Origin: Bacteroides sp. | GTDB lineage: Bacteria > Bacteroidota > Bacteroidia > Bacteroidales > Bacteroidaceae | Reading direction: 5' to 3' | Assembly: GCA_021203515.1 (NCBI GenBank) | Contig: JAJQAY010000126.1 | Coordinates: forward strand, 1 to 61,555 | DNA length: 61,555 bases | Shown here: positions 20,823 to 30,078 of the stretch, in pieces | How the letters are laid out: every line of letters begins with the position of its first letter | Numbering within the stretch: the stretch's first letter is position 1 | Translations under genes and position numbers: made by a program | Notes under the pieces: model-generated | What the model saw: the letters and a program-made list of their open reading frames with translations, nothing else | Told to the model about the DNA's origin: nothing | Database searches by the model: none

Positions 20823-20870
20823 TGTTACTAACTGGGAACAAAGATATGTTACTGATCGGAAACATGCAAG
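20823..20870 (-). promoter_or_regulatory. tetR promoter with two TetR operators
   Basis: On the minus strand TTG, 20 bp, TATCTTTG (-7 box, complement 20839-20846) forms a Bacteroides-type promoter. Operator copy 1, TGTTACTAACTGGGAACA (20823-20840), and copy 2, TGTTACTGATCGGAAACA (20847-20864), flank and touch the -7 box, 24 bp apart start to start. Occupancy of either would block polymerase, so autorepression is expected. Confidence 0.8.
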
Positions 20871-20907
20871 CGTTTTCTCTTATTTTTTGCTACTCTTCCT
20901 AAAACAG

Positions 20908-20946
20908 CGAGGGTGCGATAAAAGAATTTTTACCACACCCTCGCTA
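20908..20946 (-). terminator. Hairpin after the 62-aa membrane protein gene
   Basis: AGCGAGGGTG pairs with CACCCTCGCT around an A/T-rich loop, 20 bp downstream of the stop at 20966 on the minus strand. Also ends before the tetR promoter region. Confidence 0.7.
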
Positions 20947-20965
20947 CAATAATATTGCAGAGCTT

Positions 20966-21154
20966 TTATCTCAGCATTTGCGGCAAATTATCCTTGCCCC
21001 AGAAATAGTAAACGGCCAATCCTATCCAACTGATGAGCAAGACAAGAATGGCTACAAGCAATTTCTTTCCGCCGTTGACATTCCATTGCATAATCTCAAT
21101 GACAGCCTTAATGGTCAGTATGACACCGATAATCCAAATAATAAATCCAATCAT
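20966..21154 (-). CDS. Two-helix small membrane protein (PLDc_N-like)
   Basis: A 62-residue protein with two membrane helices (IGFIIWIIGVILTIKAVI and LLVAILVLLISWIGLAVYYF) separated by a polar turn (WNVNGGKK). The ending SWIGLAVYYFWGKD resembles the phospholipase-D N-terminal-helix domain found alone in many small proteins. Flanked by its own terminator and by nifJ's end hairpin, so it is probably monocistronic. Function unknown. Confidence 0.7.
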   Translation of the reverse strand: MIGFIIWIIGVILTIKAVIEIMQWNVNGGKKLLVAILVLLISWIGLAVYYFWGKDNLPQMLR

Positions 21155-21187
21155 AATGTTCGTCTTTTTGTACGTAAAACAAATGGG

Positions 21188-21222
21188 GGCTGTATCCGGT
21201 TCACGGAACAGCCCACATTTTA
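21188..21222 (-). terminator. Hairpin after nifJ
   Basis: GGGCTGT-TCCG pairs with CGGA-ACAGCCC, 25 bp downstream of the nifJ stop at 21248 (minus strand), with T-rich sequence beyond. Probable terminator. Confidence 0.6.
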
Positions 21223-21247
21223 GAGCTTATAGTTTCAGTGACTGAAA

Positions 21248-24200
21248 TTATTCGGCAACTTCAGCACCCCAGTTTTCTTTAGACAGACGTTTGTAGCTGT
21301 TGTAACGCCATTTAGCGTTCTCTTCGGCAGCTTTGAACAGTTCGTCAGCTTCTTGCGGATACTGCTTCATTACGGATGCGTAACGAACTTCACCCTTCAG
21401 GAAGTCTTGGAAACCACTCCAATCCGGTTCTTTGCTATCCAGCGTGAACGGGTTCTTGCCTTCAGCTTCCAAAGCCGGGTTGTAACGCCACAAGTGCCAG
21501 TAACCGCACTTCACAGCCTTTTCTTCCTCAGCCTGGCTCTTACCCATACCCAACTTCAAACCGTGGTTGATACACGGAGCGTAAGCGATGATGAGTGACG
21601 GTCCGGGATATGCTTCTGCCTCGCGGATAGCCTTCAGAGTATGAGCCTGGTCGGCACCCATAGCGATTTGAGCAACATATACATAACCGTAAGTAGTAGC
21701 CATCAGTCCGAGGTCTTTCTTACGGATACGCTTACCTGCGGCAGCAAACTTAGCGATTGCGCCCACCGGAGTAGCCTTAGATGACTGACCACCTGTGTTA
21801 GAGTAAACCTCCGTATCCAGTACGAGGATGTTAACGTCCTTACCGCTGGCAATTACATGGTCGAGACCACCGTAACCGATGTCATAAGAAGCACCGTCAC
21901 CACCGATAATCCACTGGCTGCGTTTCACCAGATATTGAGTCAGGCCCTTCAGTTCCTTGCTAACCGGACAACCTGCGGCAACACCTTGTTCGATGATAGC
22001 CTCGATTTGCGGAGCAAGTTCTTTCGTCTTGTCAGCATCGTACACGTTTTCAATCCATGCCTTCAATACTTCCTTAGCTTCAGCAGGAGCATTGTCCTTA
22101 GACAGAATTTCGTTGAACAACTTCACGATACGTGCACGCATCTTTTCGTTAGCGAGTTCCATACCCAAACCGAATTCGCAGAAGTCCTCGAACAAAGAGT
22201 TAGCCCAAGCCGGACCATGACCCTGTTCGTTCTTAGTATAAGGAGTAGAAGGAGCTGAACCGGAGTAGATAGAAGAACATCCCGTAGCGTTAGCAACCAT
22301 TTCGCGGTCACCGAACAACTGAGTAATCAGCTTCACATACGGAGTCTCACCACAACCAGAGCAAGCGCCTGAGAATTCGAACAACGGAGTAGCGAACTGT
22401 GAGTTCTTCACGTTGGCCTTGATGTCAACCAAGTGCTGTTTGCTCTTCACGTTTTCTGCGCAGTAAGTCCAGTTGGCAGCTTCCGGCAACTGGCTTTCCA
22501 GATGCTTCATCGTCAAAGCCTTGCCACCCTTCTTCGGGTTACCCGGACAGATGTCGGCACAGTTACCGCAACCCAGACAGTCGAGAACGTCTACCTGAAT
22601 ACGGAATGTCATACCGTCGAATGCCTTACCCACTGCTTTCAGTTGAGTGAAGTTTGCACCCTTCTGCTCTTCAGCATCGAGTACGAACGGACGGATAGAA
22701 GCGTGAGGACAAACGTAAGCACACTTGTTACACTGGATACAGTTTTTGGGGTTCCATTCGGGAACGAAAGCTGCCACACCACGCTTTTCATATTGAGAAG
22801 TACCTTGTTCCCAAGTACCGTCTTCGATACCCTTGAATGCAGATACCGGCAACAAGTCACCGTCTTGTGCATTGATCGGACGAACTACTTCGTTGATGAA
22901 TGCCGGGTCGTTGTTTCCAGCCTTAGCATCGTCAGACAAGTTAGCCCAAGCCGGGTCAACGGTCAGTTGCTCGTATTCACCGCCGCGGTCAACGGCAGCA
23001 TAGTTCTTGTTCACCACGTCTTCACCCTTCTTGCCGTAAGACTTAACGATGAACTTCTTCATCTGTTCTACCGCCAAATCTACAGGGATAACGCCTGTGA
23101 TGCGGAAGAATGCGGATTGCAGGATAGTGTTGGTACGGTTACCCAAACCAATTTCCAGTGCAATCTGTGTTGCGTTGATATAGTAAACAGTGATATTGTT
23201 CTGTGCGAAATACTTCTTAACCTTGTTCGGCAAGTTCTTAGCCAGCTCGTCGCCTTCCCAGATAGTGTTCAGCAAGAATGAACCATTCTTACGCAGACCA
23301 CGGGTTACGTCGTACATGTGCAGGTAAGCCTGAACGTGGCAAGCCACGAAGTTCGGAGTGTTTACCAAGTATGTAGAGCGGATAGGAGTGTCACCGAAAC
23401 GCAAGTGAGAGCAAGTGAAACCACCTGACTTCTTGGAGTCGTAAGAGAAGTAAGCCTGACAGTGCTTGTCGGTGTTGTCACCGATAATCTTAACAGAGTT
23501 CTTGTTGGCACCTACCGTACCGTCGGCACCCAAACCGTAGAACTTAGCTTCGAAGATGCTTTCGCCGCCCAGTGCGATTTCTTCTTCCTGGGGCAGAGAA
23601 GTGAATGTAATGTCATCAACGATACTAATAGTGAAGTGGTTCTTCGGCATCGGCATAGCCAAATTCTTGAATACACCGATAATCTGTGCGGGAGTAGTAT
23701 CCTTAGAACCCAGACCGTAACGGCCGCCTACGATAACCGGAGCATCTGCTGCACCGTAGAAGCAGTCTTTTACGTCGAGGTACAACGGTTCGCCATTAGC
23801 ACCCGGCTCTTTCGTACGGTCCAGTACGGCAATCTTCTTGGCTGTCTTAGGCACAGCAGCAAGGAAATGCTTGGCAGAGAACGGACGATACAAGTGAACG
23901 GCAACCAAACCGACCTTTTCGCCATTGGCTACGAGGTAGTCGATAGCTTCGCGGGCAGCTTCCGTTACAGAACCCATTGCGATAATCACGCGTTCTGCAT
24001 CTTCTGCACCGTAGTAGTCGAACAAACCGTATTTGCGGCCTGTAATCTTGGAAATCTCGTTCATATAGTCTTCTACGATAGCCGGAACGGTTTCATAGAA
24101 GTTATTGCAAGACTCGCGATGTTGGAAGAAGTGGTCGGGGTTTTCAGCCATACCACGAGCTACCGGGTTCATCGGGTTCAGTGCGCGGGCACGGAACTCG

Positions 24201-24808
24201 GCCAATGCTTCCTGGTCAACCAGCGGAGCGAGGTCTTCATTTTCCAGCATCTCGATCTTCTGGATTTCGTGAGAAATACGGAAACCGTCGAAGAAGTTAA
24301 CGAACGGTACGCGGCTCTTGATAGTAGCCAAGTGAGCTACACCGGCCAAGTCCATCACTTCCTGTACGGAACCTTCTGCCAACATGGCAAAACCGGTCTG
24401 ACGGGTAGACATTACGTCTTGATGGTCGCCGAAGATACACAGTGCGTGGCTGGCCAGCGTACGGGCCGATACGTGGAATACACAAGGCAGGAATTCACCG
24501 GCAATCTTGTACATGTTCGGAATCATCAGCAGCAAACCCTGGGAAGCAGTGTACGTAGTAGTCAGCGCACCTGCCTGCAAAGAGCCGTGAACGGCACCGG
24601 CAGCACCGGCTTCCGACTGCATTTCCTGTACCAATACTGTTTCGCCGAAGATATTCTTGCGACCTGCGGCAGCCCATTCGTCTACGTATTCAGCCATCGT
24701 AGAAGAGGGAGTGATGGGATAGATGGCAGCTACCTCGGAGAACATATACGAGATATGTGCAGCAGCCTGATTACCATCACAAGTAATGAATTTCTTCTGT
24801 TTAGTCAT
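21248..24808 (-). CDS. nifJ: Pyruvate:ferredoxin (flavodoxin) oxidoreductase
   Basis: A 1186-residue homodimeric cytosolic enzyme that converts pyruvate and CoA to acetyl-CoA and CO2, reducing ferredoxin. It is central to Bacteroides fermentation. Domains in order: TPP/PYR domain (YPITPSSTMAEYVDEWA), transketolase C-like domain, gamma domain (GLGADGTVGANKNSVKI), two 4Fe-4S clusters (CIQCNKCAYVCPHA and CLGCGNCADICPG), a third cluster start (CSGCGETPY), and the TPP Mg2+ site GDGASYDIGYGG with DTEVYSNTGGQ. I chose MTKQKKFITCDGN at 24808; an in-frame ATG at 24862 would add 18 unlikely residues. The 3.6-kb frame has no lesion, in contrast to many neighbours. Confidence 0.98.
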   Translation of the reverse strand: MTKQKKFITCDGNQAAAHISYMFSEVAAIYPITPSSTMAEYVDEWAAAGRKNIFGETVLVQEMQSEAGAAGAVHGSLQAGALTTTYTASQGLLLMIPNMYKIAGEFLPCVFHVSARTLASHALCIFGDHQDVMSTRQTGFAMLAEGSVQEVMDLAGVAHLATIKSRVPFVNFFDGFRISHEIQKIEMLENEDLAPLVDQEALAEFRARALNPMNPVARGMAENPDHFFQHRESCNNFYETVPAIVEDYMNEISKITGRKYGLFDYYGAEDAERVIIAMGSVTEAAREAIDYLVANGEKVGLVAVHLYRPFSAKHFLAAVPKTAKKIAVLDRTKEPGANGEPLYLDVKDCFYGAADAPVIVGGRYGLGSKDTTPAQIIGVFKNLAMPMPKNHFTISIVDDITFTSLPQEEEIALGGESIFEAKFYGLGADGTVGANKNSVKIIGDNTDKHCQAYFSYDSKKSGGFTCSHLRFGDTPIRSTYLVNTPNFVACHVQAYLHMYDVTRGLRKNGSFLLNTIWEGDELAKNLPNKVKKYFAQNNITVYYINATQIALEIGLGNRTNTILQSAFFRITGVIPVDLAVEQMKKFIVKSYGKKGEDVVNKNYAAVDRGGEYEQLTVDPAWANLSDDAKAGNNDPAFINEVVRPINAQDGDLLPVSAFKGIEDGTWEQGTSQYEKRGVAAFVPEWNPKNCIQCNKCAYVCPHASIRPFVLDAEEQKGANFTQLKAVGKAFDGMTFRIQVDVLDCLGCGNCADICPGNPKKGGKALTMKHLESQLPEAANWTYCAENVKSKQHLVDIKANVKNSQFATPLFEFSGACSGCGETPYVKLITQLFGDREMVANATGCSSIYSGSAPSTPYTKNEQGHGPAWANSLFEDFCEFGLGMELANEKMRARIVKLFNEILSKDNAPAEAKEVLKAWIENVYDADKTKELAPQIEAIIEQGVAAGCPVSKELKGLTQYLVKRSQWIIGGDGASYDIGYGGLDHVIASGKDVNILVLDTEVYSNTGGQSSKATPVGAIAKFAAAGKRIRKKDLGLMATTYGYVYVAQIAMGADQAHTLKAIREAEAYPGPSLIIAYAPCINHGLKLGMGKSQAEEEKAVKCGYWHLWRYNPALEAEGKNPFTLDSKEPDWSGFQDFLKGEVRYASVMKQYPQEADELFKAAEENAKWRYNSYKRLSKENWGAEVAE

Positions 24809-24845
24809 AACTAAATTGAATTTATTAAGTAAAAAAATTTCTTCA

Positions 24846-26024
24846 TTAATATAAGAAGCCAAACAGCCAGAGTGGAATTTGGTTCTCCCGGCCTATTTCT
24901 GCTTTGTGCAGGGCATAGGTCACGCACGGGTTATTTTTTATCTTCATACCTTCGGGACAAATCTTGAACGGCATTACTTCGTCTACCATGAACGAGACAT
25001 TCTTGTCGCCTTTGTTCACCTTGTGGTCTTTCCACATTGCGTTTACGAAGAATGTGTCCAGGATATCCTGTTCTTCCACTTTCAAGGGATAGATGGAGTA
25101 CATCAGGTTGGAGTTGTGCATCATTATTCTCGATGGCTTCTTGGGGAACTCTTCCCCCTTCGGATATACCATATTGATGAGGCGCGCATCTGCCAGATAT
25201 TTGATGTAATTCATCACCGTAGCACGGGATGTTTGTATGTCATTGGCTAATTGGCTTACATTGGGTGCTTTGGGCCCGTCCACGGCCAGCAAATATAACA
25301 ATTTTTTTATCTTTGAAAGATATTTCAGTTCAATTTGTTTTATTAAAAGTATATCTACCTCCACCATCATGTTCATGGTCTTCAGCAAATTCTCCGAGAA
25401 ATTGCGTTTTTCGAGGAAGAAAGGGTAGAAGCCGTGGTGCATATAATCCTGCAGATAGTCCAGCGGACGCACTTTGGAGAGGATGCCTTTGGCTATTTGT
25501 TCATGATTACTCAGGATTTCCTCCAGCGAATAGGCACGAAATTTCATATCCGTCTGCAGGTTCAGGTATTCGCGGAAGGAGAAGCCTCGCAGGTTATAGC
25601 TTTTCACGATGCCGCGCAGTTCCAGGTTTTCCTCTTTCAGTCGCATCACGGACGAACCGGTGAACACGATTTTCAGGTTGGGGAAACGGTCGTAGCACAT
25701 GCGCAGTTCCTGGCTCCAGTCGGGGTATTTGAATACCTGGTCTATCAGTAGCACCTTTCCGCCCCGGCGTTGAAACTCGGTGGCAAATTCTATGATGCTG
25801 TGGCCGGAGAAGTAGAAGTTGTTCATGTTGATAAACAGACAAGAACGGTCTGTCCCGAATTTCTCTTTGGCATATTGCAACAGAAAAGCGGTTTTACCCA
25901 CTCCGCGAGTTCCCTTGATACCAATCAAGCGGTCGTTCCAGTCAATCTCATCCATGAGGTCGCGGCGAACGGGGGCATTTGTATGCTCTACCAGATAAGC
26001 GTGTATACGGTAAAATGCTTCCAT
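24846..26024 (-). CDS. AAA-family ATPase (archaeal-type, DUF4143-like layout)
   Basis: A 392-residue ATPase of the 'ATP-binding protein, archaeal ATPase' group common in Bacteroidales. Walker A GTRGVGKT at 38-45; strand FINMNNFYF; Walker B region KVLLIDQVFKYPDWSQEL at 90-107; FTGSSVMRL sensor; RGFSFREYL; C-terminal winged-helix part (NVSQLANDIQTSRATVMNYI) and a nuclease-like tail. The usual Walker B acid pair D-E is D-Q here (residue 96, CAG), which would weaken hydrolysis. Good promoter at 26049-26079. Ends 38 bp before the nifJ start. Role unknown; some relatives act in mobile-element or defence contexts. Confidence 0.85.
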   Translation of the reverse strand: MEAFYRIHAYLVEHTNAPVRRDLMDEIDWNDRLIGIKGTRGVGKTAFLLQYAKEKFGTDRSCLFINMNNFYFSGHSIIEFATEFQRRGGKVLLIDQVFKYPDWSQELRMCYDRFPNLKIVFTGSSVMRLKEENLELRGIVKSYNLRGFSFREYLNLQTDMKFRAYSLEEILSNHEQIAKGILSKVRPLDYLQDYMHHGFYPFFLEKRNFSENLLKTMNMMVEVDILLIKQIELKYLSKIKKLLYLLAVDGPKAPNVSQLANDIQTSRATVMNYIKYLADARLINMVYPKGEEFPKKPSRIMMHNSNLMYSIYPLKVEEQDILDTFFVNAMWKDHKVNKGDKNVSFMVDEVMPFKICPEGMKIKNNPCVTYALHKAEIGRENQIPLWLFGFLY

Positions 26025-26048
26025 GCTTTAAATTCGGTTTATAGGCGA

Positions 26049-26079
26049 CAAATATACACCTTTTTTGTAGATTTGCAAA
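26049..26079 (-). promoter_or_regulatory. Bacteroides-type promoter of the AAA ATPase gene
   Basis: On the minus strand TTTG (complement 26076-26079), 19-bp spacer, TATATTTG (complement 26049-26056): a textbook TTTG-N19-TAnnTTTG. It is 25 bp upstream of the ATG at 26024. Confidence 0.8.
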
Positions 26080-26119
26080 GTAGAGATAGCAAAATATCTC
26101 TTTTCATAGTTAAGTTTTA

Positions 26120-26127
26120 TATATTTG
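26120..26127 (+). promoter_or_regulatory. -7 box (TATATTTG) upstream of the ATP-grasp-like gene
   Basis: TATATTTG on the plus strand, 60 bp before the ATG at 26188, in the short divergent region shared with the AAA ATPase gene. No clear TTTG at -33. Confidence 0.5.
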
Positions 26128-26187
26128 TGTCATATTCTTTTTCTCTGTAAGTTTGCAGTCTCAAATAATGTGGAATTGTCAATCTGA

Positions 26188-27393
26188 ATGAAACTATACA
26201 TCTTCAACCCCGATACCGACCTCGCACTCGCTGATAATGAGGAACATTACATGGCTCCGGCATCTGCGCGGCAGATGGCTCAGGACTTGGCGTTGCTGCC
26301 CGTTTGGTACGCCCGTCCCGGCAGTGCGGTGCTGGCGGCTTCTGCCTATAATGCCGATTTCCTGAAACGTATGCAGCGGTTTTTTCCATTGCAGGTACAG
26401 TTGGCTACGGAGCCGGAGTTGCCCGATTATGCCGATGCACAGGTCGTTCCCTGGGGATGGAACCCGGCTTTCCGCAAGCGCTTGTTGCGGGGAGGGATGG
26501 CGGAATGCGCTTTGCCTTCCCGGCAGGACTTGCAGGTTTACCGCGAGCTTTCATCGCGCAAGAGGGCATTGGAGATACTGAACACTTTCGAGGGAATGGA
26601 GGCCTGCTGCGGTGCAGGCGATTGCTTGCTGAATGTGGATGCCTGCCGGGAGCGGGTGGAGCAGTGCGGCGGTTACGTATTCAAAGCCCCCTGGTCGGGT
26701 AGCGGCAAGGGACTGCTGTGGTGCTACGACCATTTCTCTCCGGCTGCCGCCAACTGGTGCGGGCATGTGCTGAAGGAGCAAGGCTACCTGACGGGTTCTA
26801 CCATATATAATAAGGTAGAGGATTTTGCGATGGAGTTTTACTCCGATGGAGCAGGCGCGGTACGCTTCGTCGGCTATTCCCTCTTCGTTACCAATGCGAA
26901 AGGCGCTTATCTCGGCAACGAACTGGTGCCTTCCGAAGCGATAGAGAAGCGACTGACGGAATACGTCCCTTTGTCCGCCCTGACCTGTATCCGCGAGCAC
27001 TTGCAAGAACGCTTGTCCGTCTTCTGCGGCAATCAGTATGCCGGTTATCTGGGGGTCGATATGATGATTTGCCGATGTGAGGCAACGGCGGCGGTTGCTT
27101 CCGCACGAATTGCTGTTGCAGAAACCTATGCCGTCCACCCTTGTGTCGAAATAAACTTGCGCATGAATATGGGCGTCGTTGCCCATCTGTTTTGTCAGCA
27201 TTTCCTTGCCCCCGACGTTGCCGGTCGCTTTATAATAGAATACCATCCCTCTGCTGAAAACTTGCAGGACAAGCATCGCCGCGATATGGAGGCGGCTCCG
27301 CTAGTGGTGGAGAATGGACGGTTGTTGTCCGGCTATCTGCCGCTCGTCCCGGTGATACCGCGAAGTTGCTATAGGGCATTTGTCATCGCTTAG
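26188..27393 (+). CDS. Conserved Bacteroidales protein, ATP-grasp-like
   Basis: A 401-residue soluble protein without signal peptide. The opening KLYIFNPDTDLALADNEEHY and PWGWNP are characteristic of a conserved Bacteroidales family. The middle VFKAPWSGSGKGLLWC resembles the ATP-grasp nucleotide loop, and YAGYLGVDMMI plus CVEINLRMNMG resembles the metal/ATP-binding end of that fold (E...N). So an ATP-dependent ligase on an unknown substrate is plausible. GC-rich, high-GC third positions compared with the A/T-rich first kilobases. Intact. Confidence 0.72.
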   Translation: MKLYIFNPDTDLALADNEEHYMAPASARQMAQDLALLPVWYARPGSAVLAASAYNADFLKRMQRFFPLQVQLATEPELPDYADAQVVPWGWNPAFRKRLLRGGMAECALPSRQDLQVYRELSSRKRALEILNTFEGMEACCGAGDCLLNVDACRERVEQCGGYVFKAPWSGSGKGLLWCYDHFSPAAANWCGHVLKEQGYLTGSTIYNKVEDFAMEFYSDGAGAVRFVGYSLFVTNAKGAYLGNELVPSEAIEKRLTEYVPLSALTCIREHLQERLSVFCGNQYAGYLGVDMMICRCEATAAVASARIAVAETYAVHPCVEINLRMNMGVVAHLFCQHFLAPDVAGRFIIEYHPSAENLQDKHRRDMEAAPLVVENGRLLSGYLPLVPVIPRSCYRAFVIA

Positions 27394-27717
27394 GCGAAGT
27401 TAAGGAGTTAAGCTAATAGTTCCGCATATCATTTAAGCTTCATTACTCAAGGTATCTGTCATTTAACTCAAAACCGTACAGAAACGAATTAAATATCGGT
27501 CAATTGCTGCCCCCAATCCACCAGCTTTTGCAACTGAACCGACAAAATGACATTTTGTATTTCTATCAGCAAATGCGTGGCGTATTTCCTTGCTGTAGGC
27601 AAGGTGTTGCCGAAAAACGGAATGAAAATCGGTAATCGTCAGGCTGATAATCCGATAGCGAAATGCTTACAGCCGAAATAGATGAAGAAGAGCACCGGAT
27701 ATGGGCTTCGCTGCGTT

Positions 27718-27849
27718 CCCCACCGATGAACGAAGTGTTCCTCACCGAGGAAGTTAACGTTCCCCGGTGAGGAACTTAACTAATTTACCCGGAAAAGTTA
27801 ACTTCGCAGCCGAAGGAAGTTAATAAACCGGAGGTGCAAAGCTAACTTT
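27718..27849. repeat. Degenerate tandem array, 22-nt period, about 6 units
   Basis: Six 22-nt units in register; several hold CCG(A/G)GGAAGTTAA-like cores, for example CCTCACCGAGGAAGTTAACG+TT and GCAGCCGAAGGAAGTTAATA+AA. GTTAAC is itself palindromic. The array is the main content of the 635-bp gap 27394-28028, which otherwise holds no gene I can support; an ORF-free stretch with A/T-rich ends surrounds it. Confidence 0.75.
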
Positions 27850-28028
27850 CCTGTATAAATCGTGTATGATTGTGATTATTTATGCAGAAATAGTGTGTTT
27901 CTATTCCTTTTTTATGCGCGAAATCTCTATTTCCTCTTTTTTGGGAAAATCGATGTGATATGATATATGGCGAAATCGTATCTTTCTGCTATGCAACCTA
28001 CTGATTATTGTTCTTAGTGTCTATTTAT

Positions 28029-29002
28029 TTATCCTTGGTTTCCTTTTCCCAGCCACTTCACCACCTCCTCCAGCGACGCATCCTTCAGCACTACCCTCTT
28101 ATCCTTGTCCAGCAGATATAGGGTGGGGTGGCGCGGATGTCGTAGAGTTGTCGGCTGCGGATGTCTCCCTGCTTGTTCCACGCCACTATCCAGTCTTTGG
28201 GCATCTGCGGGGCTTTGCGCAGCCATTCGTCGCGGTCGTCGTCGGTGTAGACGGCGAGAATGCGCAGCTTGCCGCTTTGTTGCATGTCGAGGACGAAGGG
28301 GATGTTCGACAAGATATGCTCGCTTTCGCGGCAGTTGGTGCAGTCGGGGTCGTAGAAGAAGAGCAGGAGGCAGTCGGCTTTGAGTTGGCTCATGCGGGCG
28401 GACTTACCGGAGGGGGTGACGTAGGAGAAATCCGTAGCCGTCATGCCGGGGCGGTTCTTACGGGCCTGTTTCAGTCGGTGGACGGGGCGCAGCTTCTCGG
28501 TGTCCGTCAGGCGGGGCGACTGCAACATCTGTTCCAGCACGGAGATATAGTAATCTTCGTTGCGCATGGGCGAGTTGGGGTCGTAGAGATACTTGTCGTT
28601 GAGGAAGCAGAAGTGCGCATAGGCGGTGCTGTCCGTTTCCATGGTTCGCATCATGCTCTGCAGGGCGGCGTGCCTGCGGTCGGGCGAGGCATATTTCAGT
28701 GAGCCGAGGAAGTCGGCATAGAGTTGCTCCGTCTCGTCGCTGTGCACAAAGGCGGTATCCGCCCACGAATAGGCATCCCAGTAGTGCGCCACGTAATACT
28801 CCGCCCGGTCTTTGGGGTCGGTCATCATCTGCGGAATTTCCGGGCGGACGTAGTTCGCCATGTGGTCTGTGGGCTTCGCGGTGGCGGTGTCGGCGGGTGT
28901 GCCGTTGTCCTTGCTTTTATCCGCAGGCTTGCATCCTGCCGTCATTCCTATGCAGAGCAATATGGCTGCTGCTGTCTTGCATGCTGTTTTCATCATCATC
29001 AT
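28029..29002 (-). pseudogene. DUF5106 / thioredoxin-like lipoprotein, frameshifted near C-terminus
   Basis: A lipoprotein (lipobox GMTAGC) with a DUF5106-type helical N-domain (EYYVAHYWDAYSWADTAF) and a C-terminal thioredoxin fold with the active-site motif DPDCTNCRES and FFYDPD strand, so a periplasmic disulfide oxidoreductase, probably reductive. One C is missing from a C-run near 28125: the present frame reads DIRATPPYICW, while DIRATPTLYLLDKDKRV follows with one more C. The cis-Pro (ATPT) after the break is essential for thioredoxin folds, so the truncated product should be inactive. About 324 residues when joined. Stands alone, with a GGAAACG hairpin and Rpn gene upstream. Confidence 0.82.
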
Positions 29003-29025
29003 TTGTTGTTGTTAGTAATGCTTAT

Positions 29026-29064
29026 ATAGATTAAATCTGCGTTAATCTGCGTAATCTGTGTTTC
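29026..29064. repeat. Inverted fragment of the 119-bp palindromic element
   Basis: ATAGATTAAATCTGCGTTAA and the bases that follow are the reverse complement, with few changes, of the central part of the element at 30688-30806. No arms are present. Confidence 0.65.
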
Positions 29065-29078
29065 AAACAGAAAAAAAC

Positions 29079-29138
29079 CGGAAACGGAACGTCCCGCGTA
29101 CTTCTCGAAGCAGAGAAGTGCGCGGGACGGAAACCTGA
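29079..29138. repeat. Downstream end of the Rpn module: GGAAACG hairpin
   Basis: CCGGAAACG, then the stem GTCCCGCG/CGCGGGAC (around TACTTCTC...GAGAAGTG), then GGAAACCTGATGA. It follows the Rpn gene in transcription and may terminate it. It matches, inverted, the upstream end at 30079-30122 if the hairpin is excised (GGAAACG-GAAA...). Confidence 0.6.
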
Positions 29139-29224
29139 TGAGTCTTTTAATTATAATCGTTCTATTTCTTCAATTGCCAAGCCTGTCACCTGATGAATGA
29201 TGTCAGAGGAGATATTCAAGGCTT

Positions 29225-30058
29225 TCATCCTTTGGCATTCTCTATTTTCTCTTTCTCTATGCCTTCTTTCAGTCCTTCCTCTCTTCCTTCTTTCAGCCCT
29301 TCCTCTCTTCCTTCCTCTCTTCCTTCCGAGGCCGCCGTACTCAGCACATCATTCTGTATCATCACGGCATTGACGTGTTCATCATAAGCCAGTTGTTCGG
29401 CTCTGTCCATATTGTAATAGATCAGTTTCTGTCGTGCCTCTTCCAGTCCTGGAGCTTTGGTGTCGGGGCGTATGATACCGGTTTTGAGATATTCTATCCA
29501 CTCCTCAAGGGGGGGTGACGGCCACCTTGTTGAACTCATTTACCCGGATCAGGAAGTATTCGGGGAAGATTTCAGCGGGCAACTTGAGCACGATGGCATC
29601 TTTCTCTTTGGTGGTTACTTCGAGGAAGTCGCCGGTGTGTACGCCTACAAATGTATTCTGGCCGTGGTAGAGGTAACCCTCTCCCTTTCCGATGTCGAAA
29701 TAGAGGATGCTTATGGAGTACACTTTCTTCACTCCAGAATAGAGGTTGCCCAGTTCGATATGTTCGGTGATGGCTTTGGCCACCCCGAAGAGGATGCGTT
29801 CCAGATAGTATATTTCGCGGGTGTTCTGCACCTCCACGATGATGATTTCGTCCTTGCTGTTGCGGGCCTTGATGTCCACGCGGTTGAACTTGTCGTTTTC
29901 CCGTTGCTGGTTCCCTCGCTTTCCAGTATCTCTATGATGCGGATGGGTTCGCCCAGGAGCACGGTGAGGAAGCCTTCGAACACGCCGAAGTTGGCTTTAT
30001 TGCGTAGCAGTCGTTTCACTGCCCAGTCAAATCGTATATATCTGTCTTTCTGTATCAT
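29225..30058 (-). pseudogene. Rpn-family PD-(D/E)XK nuclease / putative transposase, two frameshifts
   Basis: A recombination-promoting-nuclease-type protein, about 277 residues, in three frames. Part 1 (from 30058) RYIRFDWAVKRLLRNKANF is the family signature. One G is missing near 29925 (...ESEG, then NQQRENDKFNRVDIK in the next frame), part 2 holds the nuclease core (VDIKARNSKDEIIIVEVQNT, the D...ExQ motif). A G7 run at 29509-29515 (one too many) separates NKVAVTP from LEEWIEYLKTG. The C-terminus is a charged repeat EGREEGREEGLKEG. Likely inactive as read. Bounded by paired GGAAACG ends. Confidence 0.87.
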
Positions 30059-30078
30059 AATTCATATTTTTATCCTGA

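Noticed and set aside
23462..24814. 450-codon plus-strand open frame opposite nifJ
   Set aside because: It is the antisense shadow of nifJ caused by its codon bias; the minus frame has all PFOR motifs.
29225..30058. Insertion sequence with DDE transposase
   Set aside because: The protein is of the Rpn PD-(D/E)XK type; no DDE motif and no IS-type gene pair.
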